From assembly GCF_026341855.1 (NCBI RefSeq), contig NZ_JAPENW010000001.1:372001-436000 (forward strand): 64,000 nucleotides of DNA, given 5' to 3'. The stretch comes from Streptomyces sp. NBC_00568 (GTDB lineage: Bacteria > Actinomycetota > Actinomycetes > Streptomycetales > Streptomycetaceae). Below are positions 41,854 to 50,848 of this stretch, piece after piece; positions within the stretch are counted from its first letter, which is position 1, and each line of letters begins with the position of its first letter. The notes under the pieces are model-generated. The model was given only the letters and a program-made list of their open reading frames with translations, had not been told where the DNA came from and ran no database searches. A program made the translations under genes and the position numbers.

Positions 41854-43473
41854 CTACCTGGCCCGCTCCACGCGGCGCTCGTCCCAGACCGGCTCCTGCG
41901 TCTCCCGGACGCGGCCGTCCGAGCCGAAGACCAGGTAGCGGTCGAAGGAGCGGGCGAACCAGCGGTCGTGGGTGACCGACAGGACCGTCCCTTCGTACGC
42001 CTCGAGGCCTTCCTGAAGAGCCTCGGCGGACTCCAGGTCGAGGTTGTCGGTCGGCTCGTCAAGCAGCAGGGCCGTCGAGCCCTCCAGCTCCAGGAGCAGG
42101 ATCTGGAAACGCGCCTGCTGGCCGCCCGACAGCCTCTCGAAGCGCTGCTCGGCCTGGGCGGTCAGCTCGTAGCGGCGCAGCCTGGACATGGCGGCTCCGC
42201 GGTCCTGCGAGTGCTCGGTCCACAGGATGTCGAGGAGCGTGCGGCCCTCCAGCTCCGGGTGGGCGTGCGTCTGCGCGAAGTGCCCGGCCACCACGCGGGC
42301 GCCGAGCTTCCACTCGCCGGTGTGCGCGACGTCGCCGCCCGCGAGCAGCCGCAGGAAGTGCGACTTTCCCGAGCCGTTCGAGCCGAGGACGGCGACGCGC
42401 TCGCCGTAGAAGATCTCCAGGTCGAACGGTTTCATCAAGCCGGTGAGCTCAAGCCCCTTGCAGGTCACCGCCCTCACCCCGGTCCGTCCGCCGTGCAGCC
42501 GCATCCTGATGTCCTGCTCGCGCGGCGGCTCCGGAGGCGGTCCGGCCTCCTCGAACTTGCGCAGCCGGGTCTGCGCCGCCGCGTAACGGGACGCCATCTC
42601 ATGGCTGACGGCGGCCGCCTGACGGAGGTTCAGCACCAGCTTCTTGAGCTGCGCGTGCTTCTCGTCCCAGCGCCTGCGCAGCTCCTCGAAGCGCGCGAAC
42701 CGCTCTCGCCTGGCCTCGTGATAGGTCGCGAAACCGGCGCCGTGCACCCAGGCGTCCGCGCCGGCCGGGCCGGGCTCGACACTGACGATCTTCTGGGCGG
42801 CACGGGCGAGGAGTTCGCGGTCGTGGGAGACGAACAGGACGGTCTTGCGGGTCTCCTTGAGCCGCTCCTCCAGCCAGCGCTTGCCGGGCACGTCGAGATA
42901 GTTGTCCGGCTCGTCGAGCAGCAGCACCTCGTCGGTGCCGCGCAGCAACGCCTCCAGCACCAGGCGCTTCTGCTCACCTCCGGACAGGGTCCTGACCAGG
43001 CGCCACTGGGCCTTCTCGTAGGGGATGCCGAGGGCGGCCGTCGTGCACATGTCCCAGAGGGTCTCGGCCTCGTATCCGCGGACCTCGGCCCAGTCGGACA
43101 GCGCCTGCGCGTAGCGGAGCTGTGACGCCTCGTCGTCCACGGTCATCATGGCGTGCTCGGCGGCGTCCACGGCCTTCGCCGCCTCGCGGATCCGGGGCGG
43201 GGCCACGGAGACGAGCAGCTCCCGCACGGTCGTCTCGTCGCGCACGGACCCCACGAACTGCCGCATCACGCCGAGCCCGCCGCCCACGTTGACGGTCCCC
43301 CCGTGGGGCTTGAGCTCCCCCGAGATCAGCCGCAGCAGCGTCGTCTTCCCGGCGCCGTTGGGCCCCACCAGGGCCACGACGGCCCCTTCCCCCACCCGAA
43401 ACGACACATCGCCGAGCAGCGCCCTCCCATCGGGAAGGTAGTACTCAAGGTGTGCGGCTTCGAGATGTCCCAT
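41854..43473 (-). CDS. ABC-F family ATP-binding protein
   Basis: 539 residues from ATG 43473. There are two nucleotide-binding domains and no membrane segments. NBD1 has Walker A GPNGAGKTT, signature TLSGGEQKR and Walker B LLLDEPDNYLD. NBD2 has Walker A GSNGSGKSH, signature LSGGQQARF and Walker B LLLDEPTDNLD. The charged linker between them (about 235-320: RRERFARFEELRRRWDEKHA) is the P-site tRNA-interaction motif of ABC-F proteins. These bind the ribosomal E site and adjust translation or protect from antibiotics. Whether this one gives resistance cannot be told. It is divergent from the PAP2/lipid kinase fusion. Confidence 0.92.
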   Translation of the reverse strand: MGHLEAAHLEYYLPDGRALLGDVSFRVGEGAVVALVGPNGAGKTTLLRLISGELKPHGGTVNVGGGLGVMRQFVGSVRDETTVRELLVSVAPPRIREAAKAVDAAEHAMMTVDDEASQLRYAQALSDWAEVRGYEAETLWDMCTTAALGIPYEKAQWRLVRTLSGGEQKRLVLEALLRGTDEVLLLDEPDNYLDVPGKRWLEERLKETRKTVLFVSHDRELLARAAQKIVSVEPGPAGADAWVHGAGFATYHEARRERFARFEELRRRWDEKHAQLKKLVLNLRQAAAVSHEMASRYAAAQTRLRKFEEAGPPPEPPREQDIRMRLHGGRTGVRAVTCKGLELTGLMKPFDLEIFYGERVAVLGSNGSGKSHFLRLLAGGDVAHTGEWKLGARVVAGHFAQTHAHPELEGRTLLDILWTEHSQDRGAAMSRLRRYELTAQAEQRFERLSGGQQARFQILLLELEGSTALLLDEPTDNLDLESAEALQEGLEAYEGTVLSVTHDRWFARSFDRYLVFGSDGRVRETQEPVWDERRVERAR

Positions 43474-43577
43474 GGGCAGGCATTCTCCGGGGAGCGGCGG
43501 TGAGGGGCAAACGCGTATCCGACCAGGGACCCGGCACGAGGGCGAGGAACCGGCGGATCCGGGGTAGACGGACCCGC

Positions 43578-45077
43578 ATGACCCCGACCCCAGACGTCGA
43601 CCTCACCGCCCTCGTACCGGGCCGCCATGCCCTTCGGGACCGCCTCCTGGCAGTGGACTGCCGGGTCTTCGAGGCGGTCGCGGCGCGGCACTGGCCGGGC
43701 GGCGACCCGGTGCTGCCGCGGCTGAGCCGCAGCGCGAACCACGGTGTCCTGTGGTTCGCCACCGCCGCCGCCGTCGCGGCGAGCCGCACTCCGCGGGCCC
43801 GCCGGGCCGCCGCCCGGGGCGTCGCCTCGCTCGCCCTCGCCTCGGCCACCATCAACACGCTCGGCAAGCGCTCGGTACGCCGCACCCGCCCCGGACTGGA
43901 CCCGGTGCCCGCCATCCGGCAGCTGAAGCGGCAGCCGATCACCACGTCGTTCCCGTCGGGGCACGCCGCCTCCGCCGCCGCGTTCGCGACGGGTGTGGCA
44001 CTGGAGTCCCGCGGCTGGGGCGCGGCCGTCGCTCCGCTCGCGGCGGCGGTCGCACTGTCCCGCGTCTACACCGGCGTCCACTTCCCGAGCGACGTGCTGG
44101 CCGGTGCGGCCCTCGGCGTCGGCGCCGCCTACGCCGTGCGGGGACTGGTGCCGACCCGGGACCAGGTGACTCCGGCCGGCCGGCCGCGCGTGGACGCGCC
44201 CGCGCTGCCCGAGGGCGAGGGCCTGGTCGTCGTGGCCAACACGGGCTCGGGCAGCGCGGAGCGGGTCGGCGCGCTGGCCGCCGCGCTGCCCCGCGCGGAG
44301 GTGGTGGAGTGCGATCCCTCCGCCATACGGGAGGAGCTGGAGAAGGCGGCGAGCCGTGCCCGGGTGCTGGGCGTGTGCGGGGGCGACGGCACGGTGAACA
44401 CCGCGGCCGAGGTCGCTCTGCGCCACGGCGTCCCCCTCGCCGTCCTGCCGGGCGGCACCCTCAACCACTTCGCCCACGACCTCGGGGTCGAGGGCGAACG
44501 CGATCTGGTCCGCGCGCTCCAGGAGGGCGAGGCGGTCCAGGTGGACGTGGGCCGGTTCACGTCCGGCGACCAGGAGGGCATCTTCCTCAACACCTGCAGC
44601 CTGGGCATCTACCCGGAGCTGGTGCGCGAGCGGGAGAACTGGTCCAAGGTGATCGGCAGCTGGCCCGCCGGTGTGCTCGGCGCCCTGCGCGTGCTGCGCG
44701 CCGACCATCACCCGCTGCGGGCCGAACTCGGCGGCCGCACGCACCCGTTGTGGCTGCTGTTCGCCGGCAACGGCACCTACCACCGGATGGGCCTGGCGCC
44801 CGCCCGCCGCTTCGACCTCGCGGACGGGCGGCTGGACGTACGGGTCGTGCACGGTGGCCGCCATCCCGCGATGCGTCTGCTGGCCGCGGCCTTCGCGGGC
44901 CCGCTGACGCGCTCTCCCGCCCACGCTGCCGTGCGGGTGGGGCATCTGCGCATCGACGGTGTCGCGCCGGGCACGCTTCTCGCCTACGACGGTGAAGTCA
45001 CCGAGGTCAGCGGCGAGGTGACGCTGCGCAAGAGCCCCGAGGCGCTGACCGTCTACCGCCCGCTTCCCGCGCACTGA
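43578..45077 (+). CDS. PAP2 phosphatase-diacylglycerol kinase-like fusion protein
   Basis: 499 residues from ATG 43578. The N-terminal PAP2 domain (about 20-185) carries all three phosphatase motifs: K97...R104-P105 (KRSVRRTRPG), PSGH at 126-129, and S161-R-x5-H168-x3-D172 (SRVYTGVHFPSD). Hydrophobic segments fit a membrane enzyme. The C-terminal half (about 215-495) is a diacylglycerol/sphingosine kinase catalytic domain with GGDGTVN (268-274), PGGTLNHFAHDLG and the late LLAYDGE. The fusion could dephosphorylate and rephosphorylate lipids at one site. Substrates are unknown. Such two-domain proteins recur in actinobacteria. Confidence 0.9.
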   Translation: MTPTPDVDLTALVPGRHALRDRLLAVDCRVFEAVAARHWPGGDPVLPRLSRSANHGVLWFATAAAVAASRTPRARRAAARGVASLALASATINTLGKRSVRRTRPGLDPVPAIRQLKRQPITTSFPSGHAASAAAFATGVALESRGWGAAVAPLAAAVALSRVYTGVHFPSDVLAGAALGVGAAYAVRGLVPTRDQVTPAGRPRVDAPALPEGEGLVVVANTGSGSAERVGALAAALPRAEVVECDPSAIREELEKAASRARVLGVCGGDGTVNTAAEVALRHGVPLAVLPGGTLNHFAHDLGVEGERDLVRALQEGEAVQVDVGRFTSGDQEGIFLNTCSLGIYPELVRERENWSKVIGSWPAGVLGALRVLRADHHPLRAELGGRTHPLWLLFAGNGTYHRMGLAPARRFDLADGRLDVRVVHGGRHPAMRLLAAAFAGPLTRSPAHAAVRVGHLRIDGVAPGTLLAYDGEVTEVSGEVTLRKSPEALTVYRPLPAH

Positions 45078-45301
45078 GGCCGGTCCCGCGCACGCTCGCC
45101 GTTCCCTCGCGCACTCGGGCGACGGTCCGGTTCCGTGACCCCATCGGCATGCCTCGGCCCGCGCAACACCCCATCCAGGACTGTCCACATGGCAAGATAC
45201 GGGTCTCATTATTCGACATGCCCGCGTACGGTGATGCCATCGCCTCGCGGAGTCGGCAGACGCCCGAGCGAGGCCCCGTAGGACGAGAAGGGGAAACGGT
45301 C

Positions 45302-46123
45302 ATGTCGAAGCCGCAGGAGACCGCCGTCTACACGCACGGCCACCACGAGTCGGTGCTGCGCTCGCACACCTGGCGCACCGCCGCCAACTCGGCGGCCTAC
45401 CTGCTCGACTCGCTGAAGCCGCACATGAAGATCCTCGACATCGGCTGCGGGCCGGGCACCATCACCGCCGACCTGGCGGAACGGGTGCCGGACGGGCAGG
45501 TCACCGGCGTCGATCACGCGCCCGGCATCCTGGACCAGGCCCGCCGGGTGGCGGCCGAACGCGGCCTGCGCAACGTCGACTTCGCGGTGGCCGACGTCCA
45601 CGCGCTGGAGTATCCGGACGACACGTTCTGCGTGGTGCACGCCCACCAGGTGCTCCAGCACGTGGGCGATCCGGTGCAGGCGCTGCGCGAGATGCGCCGG
45701 GTCACCAAGCCGGGCGGTTTCATCGCGGTCCGCGAGTCGGACTACTCGGCCATGACCTGGTACCCGGAGGTACCGGGCATGGACGACTGGCTGGACCTCT
45801 ACCTGCGGGTCGCCCGCGCCAACGGGGGCGAGCCCGACGCGGGCCGGCGTCTCAAATCGTGGGCGCTGGCCGCCGGCATCCGGGACATCGCGGCCACGTC
45901 GAGCACCTGGACCTTCGCCACCGAGAGCGAGCGGGAGTGGTGGAGCGGCCTGTGGGCGGACCGCACGGTGGCCTCGGCCTACGCGGAGCGCGCCACCGAA
46001 GCGGGGCACGCGACCGCGGAGGAACTGCGGGCGGTGTCGGACGCCTGGCGGCAGTGGGGGCGGCAGGAGGACGCCTGGTTCTCCGTGCTGCACGGAGAGA
46101 TCCTCTGCCGAAAGGAAGCCTGA
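45302..46123 (+). CDS. Class I SAM-dependent methyltransferase
   Basis: 273 residues from ATG 45302 with GAAGGGG upstream. The methyltransferase core has LKPHMKILDIGCGPGTITAD (motif I), VTGVDHAPGILDQARRVAAE (motif II) and VVHAHQVLQHVGDPVQALRE (motif IV). A C-terminal part with two Trp clusters (TWTFATESEREWWSGLW) follows. This resembles UbiE/Coq5-like enzymes of broad use. The 224 bp upstream (45078-45301) contains no recognised signal. A long stem-loop follows the gene. Confidence 0.88.
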   Translation: MSKPQETAVYTHGHHESVLRSHTWRTAANSAAYLLDSLKPHMKILDIGCGPGTITADLAERVPDGQVTGVDHAPGILDQARRVAAERGLRNVDFAVADVHALEYPDDTFCVVHAHQVLQHVGDPVQALREMRRVTKPGGFIAVRESDYSAMTWYPEVPGMDDWLDLYLRVARANGGEPDAGRRLKSWALAAGIRDIAATSSTWTFATESEREWWSGLWADRTVASAYAERATEAGHATAEELRAVSDAWRQWGRQEDAWFSVLHGEILCRKEA

Positions 46124-46139
46124 CCGGCAGAATCCCTGA

Positions 46140-46177
46140 CGGCCCGCGATCCAGCGACGGCTCTGGATCTCGGGCCG
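46140..46177 (+). terminator. Long stem-loop terminator after the methyltransferase
   Basis: CGGCCCG-C-GATCCAG (46140-46154) pairs with CTGGATC-T-CGGGCCG (46163-46177): 14 base pairs with one internal mismatch and an 8 nt loop, 17 bp after the stop codon. Confidence 0.75.
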
Positions 46178-46206
46178 CGGTGCGTACGGCTCGGGCGGCG
46201 AGGGAT

Positions 46207-46277
46207 ACGGTCAGGGCGCGTTCGGGGCGGGGGGACGGTCAGGGCGCGTTCGGGGCGGCGGGGACGGTCAGGGCGCC
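46207..46277. repeat. 28-29 bp tandem repeat ending in a gene's stop codon
   Basis: ACGGTCAGGGCGCGTTCGGG starts at 46207 and 46235, and the first 13 bases recur at 46264. The third copy supplies the stop codon (TCA at 46268-46270 on the plus strand) of the GvpF/GvpL gene, so the earlier copies look like duplications of the gene's 3' end. Confidence 0.85.
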
Positions 46278-46993
46278 TTCCTCGCGAAGTCCGTGACGCC
46301 CGTGAAACCCGTGAGGCCCGTGGAACCCGTGAAGGAGTACGCCGCCCACGGTCCCGTGAGCACCACGCGCACCCCCGGTTCCTCGCGCAGGCTTCCGTTC
46401 ACCCGCTCCACGAATTCCTCCGATCCCGCGCGCGGCACCAGATAGGCGGCATCGAGCACATTGACGTCCGCCGTCTGAGGAGAGGCCGGATTCTGCGGGG
46501 TGCGCACCAGGGATTCGTCGGCGCACCGGGAAAGGGCACCGTGCAATCGGTGCGTGAATTCATCCGCGCGTTCCCCTGTTCCACTGGAAGGCCCGGCGGT
46601 TTCGGCGTACACCTTCACGCCCCATTCCACCCGCCCGTCGAGCCGGTCGAGGGCCCGCAGGAACTCCTCCTCGCGTTCCTCCATCATCACGCGTACGCCG
46701 CTGTCGTCCCGGAGCACGGTGGCGAGCCGGAGCGGCAGCGGGCTGGTGACGGCGGTGAGCGCGTCGATGACGCCCTGGTGGGCGCGGGCCGTCGCCTCCA
46801 GCCACTCCACGTCCTCCAGCCGGCGACGCAGCGGCTCCGCCGCGAATTCCCGCTCCGGGACCGAGCCGACCACGGCGATCAGGTCGCCGTGGCGCAGCAG
46901 CTTGGGCGGGACGCCCGCGACCCCGGCCAGTTCGGCCGACAGCGCCGCCGGGAAGGGGCGGCAGATCGCGTAGACATAGCGCAGAGTGGTCAT
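46268..46993 (-). CDS. Gas vesicle protein GvpF/GvpL-family
   Basis: 241 residues from ATG 46993 with GGAGGAG upstream. The family pattern is present: RYVYAICRPFPAALSAELAG, PPKLLRHGDLIAVVGSVPER, VMPLRLATV-like region (here SPLPLRLATVLRDD), VEWGVKVYA and the late VLTGPWAAYSF. GvpF/GvpL assists nucleation of gas vesicles. No other gvp gene is within view: the upstream neighbour is an oxidoreductase/transketolase pair and downstream is a methyltransferase. The last 20 residues are a tripeptide repeat (FTG STG LTG FTG VTD), which is not typical of the family. Function outside gas vesicles is possible. Confidence 0.88.
   Translation of the reverse strand: MTTLRYVYAICRPFPAALSAELAGVAGVPPKLLRHGDLIAVVGSVPEREFAAEPLRRRLEDVEWLEATARAHQGVIDALTAVTSPLPLRLATVLRDDSGVRVMMEEREEEFLRALDRLDGRVEWGVKVYAETAGPSSGTGERADEFTHRLHGALSRCADESLVRTPQNPASPQTADVNVLDAAYLVPRAGSEEFVERVNGSLREEPGVRVVLTGPWAAYSFTGSTGLTGFTGVTDFARKAP
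46290..46334 (-). repeat. 9 bp coding repeat, five copies
   Basis: Plus-strand units TCCGTGACG, CCCGTGAAA, CCCGTGAGG, CCCGTGGAA and CCCGTGAAG encode the FTG-STG-LTG-FTG-VTD tail of the GvpF/GvpL protein. Confidence 0.88.
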
Positions 46994-47312
46994 GAGGTCT
47001 CCTCCCGCGGGTCCACGCGGCTCCGGCCCCCACGAGCCGGTCACGCAACTCCCGTTCCTGCTGGGCGAGTCGGGCATGTCGAGCACCCGTCGAAGCGGCG
47101 GGGCCGCCCGCCCGTCCACCGGGGGGCGGCGAGCGGCCCGCACCGCCGTCGGCTGGACGCGAGAGACGGCCCCCACCACCGTCGGCGAGGTGCGACGCCC
47201 GGCCCGGACCGTCGGCGGCAAGGTGTGAACGCCGGCCCGCGTCCCCGTGGGCGGAACGCGGGAGCCGGCCCGCACCGACCGCTCACTGACCATGGTGCCC
47301 ACTGGTCTCCGG
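46994..47312. other. Intergenic region with degenerate repeats of about 33 bp
   Basis: No gene is supported. Reading leftward, an open frame shows loosely repeated RAGxRxPPTxV decapeptides (for example RAGSRVPPTGTRAG, RAGRRTSPTVVG), indicating an old tandem repeat. The GvpF ribosome site is at the left edge. Confidence 0.5.
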
Positions 47313-49160
47313 TCAGCGCACCACGGCCGTCTCCACCAGCAGCCGGGCCGCCGCCGCGATCGACTCGGCGTCGATGCCCGCCGCGTGCAGCTGCTCGGCC
47401 GGGCTCGCGGAGCCCGGCATCGTACGGACGGCGAGGCGCACCAGGCGGGGCACGGGGCGGCCGTCCGTGAAGGCGTCGAGCACCGCGTCCCCGAGACCGC
47501 CCTCCTCCCGGTGGTCCTCGACGGTGACCAGGCAGCCGGTCTCCTCGGCGGCCTCGCGCAGGGTCGCGCGGTCCACGGGCTTCACGGAGTAGAGGTCGAT
47601 CACGCGGGCCTGGATGCCCTCGCGGTCGAGTGCCTCGGCGGCGGCCAGCGCCTCATGGACGGTGACGCCCGCGGCGACGAGCGTCAGCCGGTCCGCGGCG
47701 GAGGCGCGCAGCACCTTGCTGCCGCCGACCGGGAACTCCTCGGTGGCGCTGTAGATGACGGGGCTGTCACCGCGCGAGGTGCGCAGATAGCGGATGCCCT
47801 CCAGGTCCGCCATCGTGGCGACGAGCTTCGCGGTCTGGTGGGCGTCGCACGGGTACAGCACGGTCGAGCCGTACACGGCCCGGAACATCGCCAGATCCTC
47901 CAGGCCCATCTGCGAGGGCCCGTCCTGGCCGATGGAGACACCCGCGTGCGAGCCGACGAGGTTGATGCCGGAGCCGCTGATGGAGGCCATCCGGACGAAG
48001 TCGTGGGCACGGGTGAGGAAGGCCGCGAACGTCGAGGCGTACGGTACCCAGCCCCGTGCGGCCATCCCGACGGCGGCGGCGACCAGTTGCTGCTCGGCGA
48101 TGTAGCACTCGAAGAAGCGGTCGGGGTGCTTCTTGGCGAAGAACTCGGCGCGCGTCGAGTCGCTGACCTCGCCGTCCAGGACGACGATGTCGCCGCGGGC
48201 GTCGCCGAGCGCGGCGAGGGCCTGCCCGTAGGCGTCCCGGGTGGCGACCTCGTCGCCGGTCTCGTACCGCGGCAGGTCGAGATGTCCGGACCGTACGGCG
48301 TGCAACACCCGTGCGGCGGGGGGCTGGTGGACCTCCACATGGTGGTCGCGCACCCCGCCGAGCTCGGCGATCGCCTGAGCGGCGTCGGGCAGCGGCTTGC
48401 CGTGCAGCCCCTCACGGTCCTGGACCGATGCCACGCCCTTGCCCTTCAGGGTGCGGGCGAGGATCGCGGTGGGCTGTCCGCCGGTGGACTCCGCCTCGGC
48501 GAAGGCACGGTCGATCGCGTCCACGTCGTGGCCGTCGATCTCGACGGTGTGCCAGCCGAACGCCCGGAACCGGCGCGCGTACGCGTCCAGGTCGTGCCCG
48601 TGCCGGGTCGGCCCGCGCTGCCCCAGGCGATTGACGTCGACGATCACGGCGAGGTTGTCGAGGTGCTCGTACCCGGCGTGCTCGGCGGCCTCCCACACGG
48701 AGCCCTCGGCCAGTTCGCTGTCACCGCACAGCACCCAGATCCGGTATCCGGTGCGGTCGAGCCGCTTGCCCGCCAGCGCGACGCCGACACCGACGGGCAG
48801 TCCCTGGCCGAGCGATCCGGTGGCGGTCTCGACCCAGGGCAGCCGCCGGGGCGTCGGATGCCCTTCGAGCCGGCTGCCCGCCTTGCGGAAGCTGAGCAGC
48901 TCGGCCTCGCTCACGGCGCCGGCCGCCTTGTACGCGGAGTACAGCAGGGGTGAGGCGTGCCCCTTGGAGAGGATGAGGCGGTCGTTGCCGGGGTGCTGGG
49001 GGCGTTCGAAGTCGTAGCGCAGATGCTTGGCCAGCAGGACCGCCATCAGGTCGGCGGCGGACATCGACGACGTCGGATGTCCGGAGCCGGCGGCGTCGGC
49101 GGCCCGCACGCTGTCGACGCGCAATTGCTGGGCCAGATCGATGAGTTGACGGGTGTTCAT
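47313..49160 (-). CDS. tkt: Transketolase (short type)
   Basis: 615 residues, about 70 shorter than TktA-type enzymes and like animal-type transketolases. ATG 49160 overlaps the stop of the upstream gene (ATGA) and has AAGGAG 5 bp upstream. The thiamine-diphosphate domain has DAAGSGHPTSSMSAADLMAV, LSKGHASPLLYSAYKAAG and LCGDSELAEGSVWEAAEHAG (GDG-like metal motif, here GDS...N). The pyrimidine domain has CYIAEQQLVAAAVGMAARGW and the C-terminal domain VIDLYSVKPVDRATL. It moves two-carbon units between sugar phosphates. Coupling with an NDH-2-like oxidoreductase is unusual and hints at a catabolic or redox role rather than the main pentose-phosphate copy. Confidence 0.92.
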   Translation of the reverse strand: MNTRQLIDLAQQLRVDSVRAADAAGSGHPTSSMSAADLMAVLLAKHLRYDFERPQHPGNDRLILSKGHASPLLYSAYKAAGAVSEAELLSFRKAGSRLEGHPTPRRLPWVETATGSLGQGLPVGVGVALAGKRLDRTGYRIWVLCGDSELAEGSVWEAAEHAGYEHLDNLAVIVDVNRLGQRGPTRHGHDLDAYARRFRAFGWHTVEIDGHDVDAIDRAFAEAESTGGQPTAILARTLKGKGVASVQDREGLHGKPLPDAAQAIAELGGVRDHHVEVHQPPAARVLHAVRSGHLDLPRYETGDEVATRDAYGQALAALGDARGDIVVLDGEVSDSTRAEFFAKKHPDRFFECYIAEQQLVAAAVGMAARGWVPYASTFAAFLTRAHDFVRMASISGSGINLVGSHAGVSIGQDGPSQMGLEDLAMFRAVYGSTVLYPCDAHQTAKLVATMADLEGIRYLRTSRGDSPVIYSATEEFPVGGSKVLRASAADRLTLVAAGVTVHEALAAAEALDREGIQARVIDLYSVKPVDRATLREAAEETGCLVTVEDHREEGGLGDAVLDAFTDGRPVPRLVRLAVRTMPGSASPAEQLHAAGIDAESIAAAARLLVETAVVR

Positions 49161-50650
49161 GATGCTCCTTCCGAACGGCTGACGGCTCCTGGACGACTCG
49201 GACGTCCACGGTCCGCGCCCGACGCGTCCCCGGCGTCTCCTGTGTCCAGTGCGTCCCCCGCGTCCGAAGCGCCGGGAACCGCGGATACTTCAGGGGCTCC
49301 AGGCGCTCCAGGTACTTCAGGCGCCCCGGGTGTCTCGGGCGCTCCGGGCACCCTCGCCAACTCGGGCGAGGCGGTGTCGAGCGGCACCGACCACGAGCGG
49401 ACCAGGCCCAACTGCACGGCCTGGCGCGGCAGTACGGCGTCCAGAAGCCAGTCGGCCGCGACACGGACACGGTTGGCGGGCATGGCGGCCAGGTGGTAGC
49501 CGCGGGTGACGGCTGCGGCCGCCGGCCCCGCCAGCGGGATGCCCAGCGGATTCGCGGCGGCCTTGACTCCCCCGAGATCGACGGTGAAGCCCAGGTCGCG
49601 ATGGCGGTAGGCGCGCCGCTCGCCGATGCCGAGCGAGGCGGCGACGTTGCGGGCGGCGACCCTCCCCTGGCGCCAGGCATGCTGCGCCGTCATCGGCGTG
49701 TAGTGGCCGGGCTTCTCCAGATCGGGCACCGCCGCCGCGTCCCCGCAGGCGAACACCTCCGCATGGCTCGGTACCTGGAGATGCGGATCGACGAGGAGCC
49801 GCCCCTTCTCGAGGGGCCGCCCGAGTCCCTCGACCAGCGGATCGGGCCGTACTCCCACGCACCACACCAGCGTCCGGGTCTCGACGAACTCCCCGTCGCT
49901 GAGCCGCACTCCATCGGGGGTGGCCTCTTCGACCGACGTCCCGGTACGTACGTCGACACCGCGCCGCCGCAGTACGCGGTCGGCGGTGCGCGAGAGTCGT
50001 TCGTCCAGCTCGGGCAGCACGCGCGGGGCGACGTCGAGCAGCATCCAGCGCGGTGGCGCTCCTTCGCGCAGCGACTGCTTGCGCACCAGCGCGTCGGTGA
50101 ACAGCTTTCCCTGGGCGGCGACTTCGGTCCCGGTGTAGCCGGCTCCGACGACCACGAAGGTGCGGCGCGCGGCGCGGCTCTTCGGATCGTCCGACGCGGC
50201 GCCGAGCTCGATCTGCCGGGTCACGTGGTCCCGTAGATACAGCGCTTCGGGCAGCCCTCGGAAACCGTGCGCGTGCTCGGCGACACCGGGTACGGGCAGC
50301 AGTTTGTTCACACTGCCGACGGCGAGGACGAGACGGTCGTACGTCAGTGTGCCGCTGTCGCCCTCCGGGCCGGTGTAGCGCACGGTGCGCGCGTCGAGGT
50401 CGATCCCCTCGGGCCGCGCCTCGCCGAGCACGAGGCGTACGTGGGGCAGCGTGCCGGAGAGCGAGACGGTGACACGGCGTGGCTCCAGGACACCGACGGC
50501 GACCTGGGGCAGCAGCGGCACATACAGGAAGTAGTCGGTCGGGTTCAGCAGAGTGATGTCGGCCTGGTGCCGGACCAGCCGCGACAGGGCGCGGGCGGTC
50601 CGGTACCCGGCGAAGCCGGCGCCGACGATCAGAATGCGGGGTCGACTCAC
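49157..50650 (-). CDS. NDH-2-type NAD(P)/FAD-dependent oxidoreductase
   Basis: 497 residues from GTG 50650 with AGAGGAG upstream. An N-terminal FAD-binding motif (PRILIVGAGFAGYRTARALS) and an internal NAD(P)-binding motif (TFVVVGAGYTGTEVAAQGKL) are present. The conserved CVGVRPDPLVEGLG and VFACGDAAAVPDLEKPGHYT segments place it in the type II NADH dehydrogenase/FAD pyridine nucleotide-disulfide family. The last 60 residues are low-complexity PGAPETPGAPEV/DAGDALDTGDAGD sequence, encoded by 15-18 bp repeats, and are probably flexible. It is translationally coupled to transketolase. The electron acceptor is likely quinone but is not proven. Confidence 0.9.
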   Translation of the reverse strand: MSRPRILIVGAGFAGYRTARALSRLVRHQADITLLNPTDYFLYVPLLPQVAVGVLEPRRVTVSLSGTLPHVRLVLGEARPEGIDLDARTVRYTGPEGDSGTLTYDRLVLAVGSVNKLLPVPGVAEHAHGFRGLPEALYLRDHVTRQIELGAASDDPKSRAARRTFVVVGAGYTGTEVAAQGKLFTDALVRKQSLREGAPPRWMLLDVAPRVLPELDERLSRTADRVLRRRGVDVRTGTSVEEATPDGVRLSDGEFVETRTLVWCVGVRPDPLVEGLGRPLEKGRLLVDPHLQVPSHAEVFACGDAAAVPDLEKPGHYTPMTAQHAWRQGRVAARNVAASLGIGERRAYRHRDLGFTVDLGGVKAAANPLGIPLAGPAAAAVTRGYHLAAMPANRVRVAADWLLDAVLPRQAVQLGLVRSWSVPLDTASPELARVPGAPETPGAPEVPGAPGAPEVSAVPGASDAGDALDTGDAGDASGADRGRPSRPGAVSRSEGAS

Positions 50651-50848
50651 GGTGCTCCTCTGGCGATGTCGCTCCTACGGGCTTTCCGCGTCCCCCTGAC
50701 CGAGGGGCCCAAACACGGGCACCCCCGGCGTTTCGCGACCTCACCGGGCTCCGGCGCCTGACATGGCTCGGCGCCGGCACCCCGGGCCATGGGGCTGTCG
50801 ACCTCATGACCCGACTCGGCACCGGCGCCGTTCATCGCGGGAGCGGGG

